From NCBI GenBank assembly GCA_046154665.1, contig JBJXFG010000018.1, positions 37,086 to 101,085 of the forward strand: DNA of 64,000 nt. Direction: 5' to 3'. Positions 58,073-64,000 of the stretch are shown here, one piece after another (position 1 is the first letter of the stretch; every line of letters starts with the position of its first letter). This DNA is from JAFLCM01 sp046154665 (lineage in GTDB: Bacteria > Planctomycetota > Phycisphaerae > Phycisphaerales > UBA1924). Position numbers and translations under genes: made by a program. Under the pieces are notes generated by a model. That model was not told where the DNA came from. It ran no database searches and saw nothing but the letters and a program-made list of their open reading frames with translations.

Positions 58073-59184
58073 ACACGGCACCAAGACCACGCCTGCTCTC
58101 GATCGGCCTCGCGGTGCCGGAGGGGTCGATCCAGCAGTCCGATGCCGCCCGTGTCGCGGGCGATCTGGCCGGACTGGAGCCCGATGAGCGCCGGCGCGTC
58201 GAGGCGATGCACCGGCGCTGCGGCATCGAGCGGCGCGGAACCGTGCTGATCGATCCCGGCGCGTCGGCGACGGGCGCGCTGGTTCCGTTCTACCAGTCCG
58301 GGCGCGTGCCCACCACCGCCGAGCGCCTGCGGCTGTACGAGCGGGCGGCGGCGCCGCTGGCGTGCCGTGCCGCCGAGGCGGCGTTGGCGAACGGCGCGAC
58401 CGCTCCGCGGCGCGTGACGCACCTCGTCACCGCGTCATGCACCGGTGCCTCGAGCCCCGGCTTTGACCTTGACCTCATGGACGCGCTGGCTCTGCGCCCG
58501 GACGTGCAGCGAACCCACCTGGGATTCATGGGCTGCCACGCGGCCATCAACGCCCTGCGCGTCGCCCGAGCGCTGGCCGCTTCCCGGCCGGACGCCCGCG
58601 TGCTCGTGTGCTGCGCCGAACTGTGCTCGCTCCACTTCGACGCCTCGCACAGAACCGACGCGATGATCGCCAACGCGCTCTTCGCCGACGGTGCCGCGGC
58701 GTGCGTGATCGCGGGGAGCGAGTTCGACGCGCCGCGCGCCGACGACGCCGCTGCTGCGCCAATCACGCGCCTGCTCGCCACCGCCTCGCGCGTGGTGCCC
58801 GGAACACGCGATCTCATGTCGTGGCGCATCGGCGATGCCGGGTTCGAGATGACGCTCTCTCCCACCGTCCCCGCGGTGGTCCGCGAGCACCTGCGCCCCT
58901 GGCTGAGCGAGGCGCTCGGAGAACACGGGATCCGGATCGAGGACGTTCGCGGCTGGGCGGTTCATCCGGGCGGGCCGCGCGTGCTCGACAGCGTCGAGGA
59001 AGCGCTCGCGCTGCCGCACGAAGCCCTGCGTGATTCGCGCGAGGTGCTGCGCCGACACGGCAACATGTCGTCCGCGACGGTCCTGTTCATTCTCGACGCC
59101 ATCCTGAAGCGCGGGGATGCTCTGCCCGCGGTGCTGCTCGCGTTCGGCCCGGGGATCACGATCGAGATGAGCGTGCTGGCGTGA
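58069..59184 (+). CDS. Type III polyketide synthase (chalcone synthase-like)
   Basis: The enzyme condenses an acyl-CoA starter with malonyl-CoA units. The Cys-His-Asn triad is visible as Cys156 (GFMGCHAAINAL), His299 (AVHPGGPRV) and Asn332 (HGNMSSATVLF). Length (371 residues) and the LVTASCTGASSPGFDLDLMD segment are normal for the bacterial resorcinol/pyrone group. It is the last gene of a three-gene unit and overlaps the flavoprotein gene by ATGA. Starter and ring type cannot be read from sequence alone, but the partners suggest a methylated, oxidised phenolic lipid or quinone. Confidence 0.95.
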   Translation: MNTAPRPRLLSIGLAVPEGSIQQSDAARVAGDLAGLEPDERRRVEAMHRRCGIERRGTVLIDPGASATGALVPFYQSGRVPTTAERLRLYERAAAPLACRAAEAALANGATAPRRVTHLVTASCTGASSPGFDLDLMDALALRPDVQRTHLGFMGCHAAINALRVARALAASRPDARVLVCCAELCSLHFDASHRTDAMIANALFADGAAACVIAGSEFDAPRADDAAAAPITRLLATASRVVPGTRDLMSWRIGDAGFEMTLSPTVPAVVREHLRPWLSEALGEHGIRIEDVRGWAVHPGGPRVLDSVEEALALPHEALRDSREVLRRHGNMSSATVLFILDAILKRGDALPAVLLAFGPGITIEMSVLA

Positions 59185-59206
59185 ACGAAAACGCGAGACG
59201 ATCGGG

Positions 59207-60253
59207 TCAGCCCGCCGTCGGTTCCTTGTCGAGCCCCTGCCGCATCGCCGCGCGGTGGTCGCGGATTTCCGTCGTTTCCGATCGGCGGTCGTCGCGCAGA
59301 TAGCCCAGGTCGAGCACCAGCGCCGCCGGGCCGCCGCGGTCTTTCTTGATCCACTCCGAGAGGTTGACCAGCTCGCACGCGCAGCCGGCGCGTTCGAGCC
59401 TGCCGGTGAGGTCGCTCGACACGCCGTCGGGCAGGATGATCACCGGTTTCTCACCGGGTTTTCGGGCCGGGAGCTGGATGCAGCCGGTGGCGTACATCGC
59501 CGCGTCCTGTTCGCTCACCGGGATCACCGTGCCGCTGACGCGCGCCTTGCGCCCCAGGATGAGCCGCTGCGCGTCCTCGTGCAGCGCCTTGACGTTGACC
59601 ATGAGCACCGTGCGCTCTTCGCCGACGGAGGTCGCGACCATGTCGCCGCGCGGGTAGCGCGGGTCCACCAGCGTGAACTGGAACACCTCGGCCCCGGGCA
59701 CCATCTCCGCCAGCGGCTCGCGCAGCCGCGGATCGCTCGACCACGGCGCGGCCTTGCCCGTGAACATCGAGATCAGCCGCTTGGCGCCCGAAGCCTCGTC
59801 GTCGTCGATGGCTTCGGGCCCGCAGCAGAAGACATAGCCGCGCCCGCAGCGGAAGAAATCGCCGGCCCCGCCGAAGCGGTGCTCGAGCGATTCGACGCGG
59901 AACCCCAGCGCCTTGATGGTCCGCGTGAGCGCCTCTTGCAGCGGGCGCGATTTCCCGTCGAGCGTCGGCGTGATGACGGCCTTGTCGGTGACGGCGCGGC
60001 GCGCCGAGCGATCGATCAGCAGGCCAGCCAGACCCATGAACGCCAGGTCGGGCGTCGCCCGATCGGGCATCGCCGCCAGCACGTCCGCGCCGTGACGCTG
60101 CATCGTGCTCATCAGCCCGTGCCACTGCTTGAGCATCAGGTCGATCTGGCTGCGGCCGGTGAAGCTCTTGGGACGATCATCGGCGGGCCCACCGGCGCGC
60201 GTGGCGATCCCCGCGGCAAAGTGCGGGCGGCCCATCAGGTACGACCGCTTCAT
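59207..60253 (-). CDS. Guanidino-modifying-superfamily protein, probably degenerate
   Basis: The 348-residue protein follows the dimethylarginine dimethylaminohydrolase/amidinotransferase pattern: YLMGRPHF near the start, QIDLMLKQWHGLMSTMQRHG, TPDLAFMGLAGLLIDR, FGGAGDFFRCGRGYVFCCGP and VSEQDAAMYATGCIQLPARK. The C-terminal region where the nucleophilic Cys is usual (GGGVxCLT) reads GGPAALVLDLGY, and the catalytic His-containing segment reads FTLVDPRYPRG, so the triad seems lost. It may be a non-catalytic binder or regulator. The ATG at 60253 matches the family start; a frame extends to 60544 with low-complexity sequence. It is convergent with the polyketide synthase, 22 bases away. Confidence 0.72.
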   Translation of the reverse strand: MKRSYLMGRPHFAAGIATRAGGPADDRPKSFTGRSQIDLMLKQWHGLMSTMQRHGADVLAAMPDRATPDLAFMGLAGLLIDRSARRAVTDKAVITPTLDGKSRPLQEALTRTIKALGFRVESLEHRFGGAGDFFRCGRGYVFCCGPEAIDDDEASGAKRLISMFTGKAAPWSSDPRLREPLAEMVPGAEVFQFTLVDPRYPRGDMVATSVGEERTVLMVNVKALHEDAQRLILGRKARVSGTVIPVSEQDAAMYATGCIQLPARKPGEKPVIILPDGVSSDLTGRLERAGCACELVNLSEWIKKDRGGPAALVLDLGYLRDDRRSETTEIRDHRAAMRQGLDKEPTAG

Positions 60254-60619
60254 CGGGGCGACGATCGCCGTGCCCGCCGCCCGACCCGCATCCACCCCCG
60301 CCGACCCGTCGCGCTGTTCGCGCGGGAGCGTGCTGGCGCGCGACCCGTGGGCCGAGGAATGCCCTTCGGTCGCCGCGGCGGAAACCGACGAGACCCCCGC
60401 CGCGCTGACGCGGGAGTCATCGGGTCGGCTTGCCTGTCCGGCGTGCTGCACGAGCGAATCACCCTCACGAGCGGCCTTCAACACCTCGGCACCCAATCGG
60501 GCCCATCCGAGCGGCGGAAGTCCGCCAACCGGAAGCATATGCACGCGGTGCCGGAAGCGGAAGCACCTCTCGCGCGGGCGACCAAACTCGCTCGCGAGCG
60601 CGACGACTCGCTTCGAAGA

Positions 60620-60648
60620 CTCCGCTCATCGTCGGCGTGGATCGCCCG
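60620..60648. repeat. 29-bp dispersed repeat, copy 2
   Basis: CTCCGCTCATCGTCGGCGTG and following bases differ from 51661-51689 at one position. The sequence just upstream (GAGCGCGACGACTCGCT) is also similar to that upstream of copy 1. Confidence 0.7.
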
Positions 60649-60683
60649 TCGAACCGCTCGCCTCGCGCACGCGGTTGATCTCC

Positions 60684-60716
60684 AAAAACGAACCGGGCCC
60701 ACCAAAGCGGGCCCGG
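60684..60716 (-). terminator. Rho-independent terminator for the Cys-rich repeat lipoprotein
   Basis: Arms CCGGGCCC (60693-60700) and GGGCCCGG (60709-60716) pair over eight bases. On the minus strand they are followed by TTCGTTTTT (AAAAA at 60684-60688 on the plus strand). It lies 25 bases after the lipoprotein stop. Confidence 0.88.
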
Positions 60717-60740
60717 GGCGTATTGGCATGGATGCGGAGA

Positions 60741-61088
60741 TTACTTGGCCGAGCAAGCCTTCTTGCCGGTGCAGGTCTCGCCGGAAACTGCGCCCATCGA
60801 GGCCTTGTCGCCGGTGCACTTCTTCGAGCAGTCCTTCTCGCCCGAGACAGCGCCCATGTTGGCCTTGTCGGCCGAGCACTTCGAGGCGCAGTCCTTCTTG
60901 CAGTTCTCGCCGGAGACAGCGCCCATGTTGGCCTTGTCGGCGTTCTTGCACTCGGTCTTGCCGCAGCATTTCTCTTTGCTGCACTCAGACGAGACAGCGC
61001 CCATCTGGGCGTCGCCGCGGTGGCCCTTGGCGCAGCCGACGAGCATCATCGCGCCGATGGCGCCGATCAGGAGCAGAGACTTCTTCAT
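60741..61088 (-). CDS. Cys-rich lipoprotein with four MGAVSGE repeats
   Basis: The 115-residue product starts MKKSLLLIGAIGAMMLVGCA, a lipoprotein signal with lipobox LVGC. The mature part has four copies of a short unit: AQMGAVSSEC, ANMGAVSGEN, ANMGAVSGEK and ASMGAVSGET. These are separated by Cys/Lys/Asp segments such as CSKEKCCGKTECKNADK, CKKDCASKCSADK and CSKKCTGDK. Eleven or more Cys in about 95 mature residues suggests metal or thiol chemistry at the envelope. I recognise no family. GGAGAG precedes the ATG. The repeats look internally duplicated. It is one of three Cys-rich exported genes in a row on this strand. Confidence 0.85.
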   Translation of the reverse strand: MKKSLLLIGAIGAMMLVGCAKGHRGDAQMGAVSSECSKEKCCGKTECKNADKANMGAVSGENCKKDCASKCSADKANMGAVSGEKDCSKKCTGDKASMGAVSGETCTGKKACSAK

Positions 61089-61548
61089 TGGATCTCTCCG
61101 GGGAAAAAGGGTGAGCATGACGAGCAGGGGTTTCTCGCCACCGGTCCGTTCCGGAGGGAGCCCTGAATGATTCCGAGCTTCGAAGCACAAGAGTCTAGAC
61201 GATTCGATGCTCGCCCGACAGGGGGCGGTGGATGATGGTTTTCCCGCAGAGGCGGCGGGGGCGGTTGGAAGGGAGCAGGAGAGCCACTCACACGACAAGG
61301 CGACCTGTCGACAACGCTGGTTCGCCCGAAAGGGGCTGGCGCTCGGGTGAATACCGAACGTCGTACCGACTCAAACGGGCGGATTTGGGTCGGGTTGCGG
61401 TTTCTTGCTGGAAACTGGCAGGGAATCCAAGCCCCGCCCGCGCGTTTGAGCGGGGGCGGGGTGAAGAACATTCACTCAGCGCTCGATCCGACCCTTCGCA
61501 GAGCCTCAGGGTCGGCTTCGGGCTGCGCCGCAGTGGTTGGGGTGCGGG
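61089..61548. other. Intergenic region between two Cys-rich genes
   Basis: These 460 bases hold no supported gene. Hairpins include CCCCGCCC...GGGCGGGG near 61432-61465 and CCGACCCT/AGGGTCGG at about 61488-61515. Neither has a T-tract, so either may serve as a transcript end for the 61549-61794 gene or be a dispersed repeat. Confidence 0.45.
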
Positions 61549-61794
61549 TTACTTGCCGCCCTTGCAGCCGCCCTCATCGCACGACGAGCAGCAGCCCTCA
61601 TCGCAGCAGGAGCAGGCGCACTCGTCGCCGCAGGTGCAGGCGCCCCCGGCGCAGCATTCGCAGTTCTCGCAGCACGAACCGGTGCAGCCCTCGGGGCAGC
61701 ACGCGCACGAGCAGGCGGAGGCGGAGGCAGGGACAAACGCCGAGGCGTTGATGGCAAGAACCGAAGCGCCGATGGCGGCGAGAAGAGTCATCAT
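61549..61794 (-). CDS. Small secreted Cys-rich (metallothionein-like) protein
   Basis: The 81-residue product starts MMTLLAAIGASVLAINASAF, a signal peptide, and then consists almost wholly of Cys, Gly, Glu and Asp: about 20 Cys in the last 54 residues, arranged as CSCACCPEGC, CCENCECC, CTCGDECACSCC and CCSSC. The CC, CxC and CxxC spacing is metallothionein-like, but the protein is exported and shows no match I recognise. It probably binds soft metals. GGAGAT lies six bases before the ATG at 61794. The neighbours on both sides are also Cys-rich exported proteins. Confidence 0.85.
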   Translation of the reverse strand: MMTLLAAIGASVLAINASAFVPASASACSCACCPEGCTGSCCENCECCAGGACTCGDECACSCCDEGCCSSCDEGGCKGGK

Positions 61795-61893
61795 GGGAAA
61801 ATCTCCGTGAAATGCAGTTGGAATAAAGCAAGGTCACCGCGCGGCACACGCCGCGACGGTTCGACGGGGGGACCGGCGAGCCCGGGCCCCTGC

Positions 61894-62343
61894 TCAGATG
61901 GTCCAACTGCACAGCCGCGCCCGTGTCACGCCGGCGTCGGCGTCGGGCGCGAGCGCGGAGCACCCAGAAAAAGCGATGCACGTCGAGTCGCCCGGCTCGA
62001 CGGCCGGGTACCAACCGGGCAGCCCGGCGCGGATCAGCGCCAGTTCCACCGCCGATTTCGCCTCACGCGAAGTCGGGTCCTGCGTCCGATCCTGCGGCCC
62101 ACCTTTCGGGCACAGCACGCAGCCGCATTGGTCGTCGCCGAGCGGCTGGCACCGGACCGGTGCCGGCTCTTCGTCGCACGCCGAACAGCACGAGTTCTCG
62201 GACGCATCATCACATGGCGACGCGCAGCACACGCCGCCCGCCACCCCGGCCGAGGGACACCCGTCGCAGACTGACGCGCAGACCAACCCCGCAGGGAAGG
62301 CCTGGGCCAGAAGCAGCGCGAAGATGGCCAGCCAGCGACGCAT
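61894..62343 (-). CDS. Exported Cys-rich protein, function unknown
   Basis: From the ATG at 62343 the product has 149 residues with a signal peptide (WLAIFALLLAQAFPAGLVCA). A Cys-rich segment follows (CDGCPSAGVAGGVCCASPCD, ENSCCSACDEE, CQPLGDDQCGCVLCPKGG). The C-terminal half is ordinary (SAVELALIRAGLPGWYPAVE) with a final CIAFSGC pair. The CxxC spacing suggests metal binding. The start could also be upstream at 62397, but the signal peptide follows 62343. It lies between astD and the metallothionein-like gene on the same strand, so they could share transcripts. Confidence 0.8.
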   Translation of the reverse strand: MRRWLAIFALLLAQAFPAGLVCASVCDGCPSAGVAGGVCCASPCDDASENSCCSACDEEPAPVRCQPLGDDQCGCVLCPKGGPQDRTQDPTSREAKSAVELALIRAGLPGWYPAVEPGDSTCIAFSGCSALAPDADAGVTRARLCSWTI

Positions 62344-62400
62344 CACGACCAGATTCTTCGCCCGCCACCGGGTCGCGCTCGTGAAGGTTCCGGCCAATCT

Positions 62401-63978
62401 TCAGCCGACCCAGGCGTCGTCCCACGTCATGCCCGAGGGGATGGTCGCGGCCGTGCCGGATTCGACCATCGAGGCGACTGGGTAGGCGCAGTAATCGAGG
62501 CTGAAAGCGCCGGCGGGGCGGTGGTTGCCGGAGCGATCGACGCCGCCGAAGGGGAGCTTGCTGGACGCACCGGCGGTGCCGGTGTTGACGTTGACACATC
62601 CGGCTTTGGCGAGGCGCATGAAGCGATCGATCGAATCGCGGTCGCGCGTGAACAGCGAGGCCGCCAGTCCGAAGCGCGAGGCGTTGGCCTGTTCGAGGGC
62701 GTCGCCGAACGAATCAGCGATGCTGATGCGGACGATCGGTGCGAAGACTTCCATGTCACAACCCGCGTCGCGGGCGGGGTTCTCGGCGAGCGTGAACCGC
62801 GGCACCAGCATCGCACCGGGCGAGACGAAGTGACCGCCGGGGCAGCCCGCGACTTCGGGCGTGCTCGCTTCGATGAGCGCCGTGGCCCCGGCGCGGCGCA
62901 GGTCATTTTGAAACGCCAGCGCCGCGGCCTGAGCCTCGGCGCGGACGACCGGACCCATGAAGACTGGCTTGGCGGCGTCACCGTTCACGCCGCGCGGGTC
63001 CCCCACCACCAGCGCTCGCGCGGCCTTCTCGAACGCCGCGAGGAAGCGTTCACTCACGGCCCGGTGCACGATGATGCGGCGCGTGCAGGTGCAGCGCTGG
63101 CCCGACGTCACGAAGGCGCTGCGCACGCACTCGATGACGCCCTGACGCAGGTCGGCGTCGGGCATCACGACGGCGGCGTTGTTGCCGCCCATCTCCAGCG
63201 CGATCATCCGTCCGGGGCGGTCGAGGTTGGCTTCGAGGATGCGCCGACCCACGGGCCACGAGCCGGTGAAGAGCACGCCGTCGAGCCCCTCGTGCGCCAC
63301 AAGCCGAGCCGCGGCGGGCGCGGCGCCGTGAACCAGATTCATCACGCCCGGCGGCGCACCGACCGAGTCGAGCGCGTCCTGAAAGATCGAAGCGAGCATC
63401 TGCCCGCACGCCGGCGCTTTGTCAGAGGGCTTGAAGACCACCGTGTTGCCCATCGCCAGCGCGGGGACGATGTGCCCGTTGGGCAGGTGGGCGGGGAAGT
63501 TGAAGGGGCCGACGACGCCCATGACGCCGTGGGGCCGGAAGCGCGTGACGCCGGCGCGTGCGGCGGCGAGGTTGAGCTCGAAGCCGGTGACACGGGCCAT
63601 GCCGGTGTTCGGGCCTTGCTCCAGGGTGATGTCGATCTTGTCGGCGAGCAGCTTGGCCTCGGCGAGCGCGTCCCACGCGGCCTTGCCGGTCTCGCGCATG
63701 ATGAGGGTCCCGAAAGCCTCGGCACGCGCCCGCATCAGCGCCTGGGCGGCACGGAGCACCGTCACGCGCCGGTCAAAGCTCCACGCGGACCACTGGTGAA
63801 ACGCACGGCGCGCGGCGGCGACCGCGTCATCGACGCGCGCGAGGTCGGGCGTGCCGGACCACACGGTCTCATCGGGGCGCGCCGGGTTGTGCGAGCGCAG
63901 TTGATCGCCGGGGATGGGGCGCCAGCGCCCTTCGATGAGGTCGGCGGCGGCGGTGTGATTGGGGGGTGTGGCGCTCAC
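62401..63978 (-). CDS. astD: Succinylglutamate-semialdehyde dehydrogenase
   Basis: AstD oxidises succinylglutamate semialdehyde in the arginine succinyltransferase (AST) pathway. The 525-residue aldehyde dehydrogenase shows VVGPFNFPAHLPNGHIVPAL, VFKPSDKAPA, FTGSWPVGR, the catalytic Glu in ALEMGGNNAAV and the nucleophile Cys in TSGQRCTCTRRIIVHR. The HLPNGHIVPAL and EMGGNN wording points to AstD rather than other aldehyde dehydrogenases. The start is a GTG at 63978, 22 bases from the window edge, so the rest of an ast operon could lie beyond. Both ends are complete. Confidence 0.92.
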   Translation of the reverse strand: MSATPPNHTAAADLIEGRWRPIPGDQLRSHNPARPDETVWSGTPDLARVDDAVAAARRAFHQWSAWSFDRRVTVLRAAQALMRARAEAFGTLIMRETGKAAWDALAEAKLLADKIDITLEQGPNTGMARVTGFELNLAAARAGVTRFRPHGVMGVVGPFNFPAHLPNGHIVPALAMGNTVVFKPSDKAPACGQMLASIFQDALDSVGAPPGVMNLVHGAAPAAARLVAHEGLDGVLFTGSWPVGRRILEANLDRPGRMIALEMGGNNAAVVMPDADLRQGVIECVRSAFVTSGQRCTCTRRIIVHRAVSERFLAAFEKAARALVVGDPRGVNGDAAKPVFMGPVVRAEAQAAALAFQNDLRRAGATALIEASTPEVAGCPGGHFVSPGAMLVPRFTLAENPARDAGCDMEVFAPIVRISIADSFGDALEQANASRFGLAASLFTRDRDSIDRFMRLAKAGCVNVNTGTAGASSKLPFGGVDRSGNHRPAGAFSLDYCAYPVASMVESGTAATIPSGMTWDDAWVG

Positions 63979-64000
63979 GTCGGGCTCCGGCGCGGGGGCG

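Larger units (their letters stand above)
60254..60740. other. Region upstream of the guanidino-superfamily gene
   Basis: These 487 bases carry a 29-bp dispersed repeat (60620-60648) and a terminator for the neighbouring lipoprotein gene (60684-60716). An open frame continues from the 60253 start to 60544 as Ala/Arg/Ser-rich sequence; I do not regard it as convincing protein but cannot exclude it. Confidence 0.45.

Noticed and set aside
56184..59184. The three-gene unit could be a ubiquinone or menaquinone biosynthesis operon because of the UbiE-like methyltransferase and flavoprotein.
   Set aside because: The third gene is a clear type III polyketide synthase with Cys-His-Asn triad, which has no place in those pathways.

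Overview
The window is high-GC (roughly two-thirds G+C by eye) bacterial chromosome and reads as a planctomycete of the Phycisphaerae/Phycisphaerales type. Evidence: secreted proteins ending in paired dockerin-like repeats (GDLNGDGxVNxxDLxxFLGxFG style), a PEP-CTERM-like tail of the VPTPGA...ALRRRR type, an H-X9-DG prepilin-like protein, a Ser/Thr kinase with DLG in place of DFG, a very large secretin, and many dispersed palindromic repeats. No tRNA, rRNA, CRISPR array, prophage, transposase or replication origin was seen. The lineage call is an inference from these hallmarks.

Layout. 1-4.6 kb: 3' part of mutS, an aldo/keto reductase, an L7/L12-like mini-protein, a ribbon-helix-helix-like protein, a membrane protein and a WCGDC thioredoxin-fold protein. 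4.7-13 kb, mostly minus strand: a multi-pass membrane protein, coaC-rpoZ, a SpoIIE-type phosphatase, and an ABC permease/ATPase pair with a DUF1428 gene between them. 13-26.7 kb, plus strand: DUF2752 protein, two related lipoproteins, a secreted agmatine-deiminase-like enzyme with a dockerin-like tail, a 1033-residue secreted beta-domain protein, a prepilin-like protein, a histidine kinase, an NtrC-type regulator and another dockerin-tailed protein. 26.7-31.6 kb: an MCE protein with its ATPase, a Nudix hydrolase, a site-2 protease and an exported Tyr-rich protein. 31.9-41.8 kb: an AnmK-MurQ fusion, a Ser/Thr kinase, an S41 protease, an SDR reductase and an LTxxQ-type exported protein. 42-55 kb: a DUF4394 protein, priA, a secretin, kynurenine 3-monooxygenase, a DUF4139-like protein and an RND-type adaptor. 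55-64 kb: nuoC, a methyltransferase/flavoprotein/type III polyketide synthase operon, a degenerate-looking guanidino-superfamily protein, three Cys-rich small exported proteins and astD.

How the parts work together. Several units are clear from overlaps: the three polyketide genes overlap by ATGA twice and resemble the srsABC logic (resorcinol synthase plus methyltransferase plus flavin hydroxylase). The MlaF-like ATPase and MlaD-like MCE gene overlap by ATGA. The histidine kinase overlaps the prepilin gene by ATGA and is followed by its likely NtrC partner. mutS and priA cover genome maintenance, coaC-rpoZ is a familiar housekeeping neighbourhood, and the AnmK-MurQ fusion implies peptidoglycan recycling.

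The most striking signal that gene calling does not explain is a set of dispersed structured repeats. The main type is a BIME-like element of about 60-110 bp with two hairpins enclosed by complementary ends (GTGCCAC...GTGGCAC, or GTGG...CC). Other families have ACGAGCCCCGAGCGTGAG, GATGGTTGCCAG or GCACGGAGGCACGAAGG cores. They lie between genes, but several are read through in frame inside conserved genes (mutS, priA twice, anmK-murQ three times, kmo, the C-terminus of the histidine kinase). One forms the linker that joins AnmK to MurQ. The other two candidates for undescribed biology are the cluster of Cys-rich exported proteins at 60.7-62.3 kb and the polyketide operon with its neighbour.
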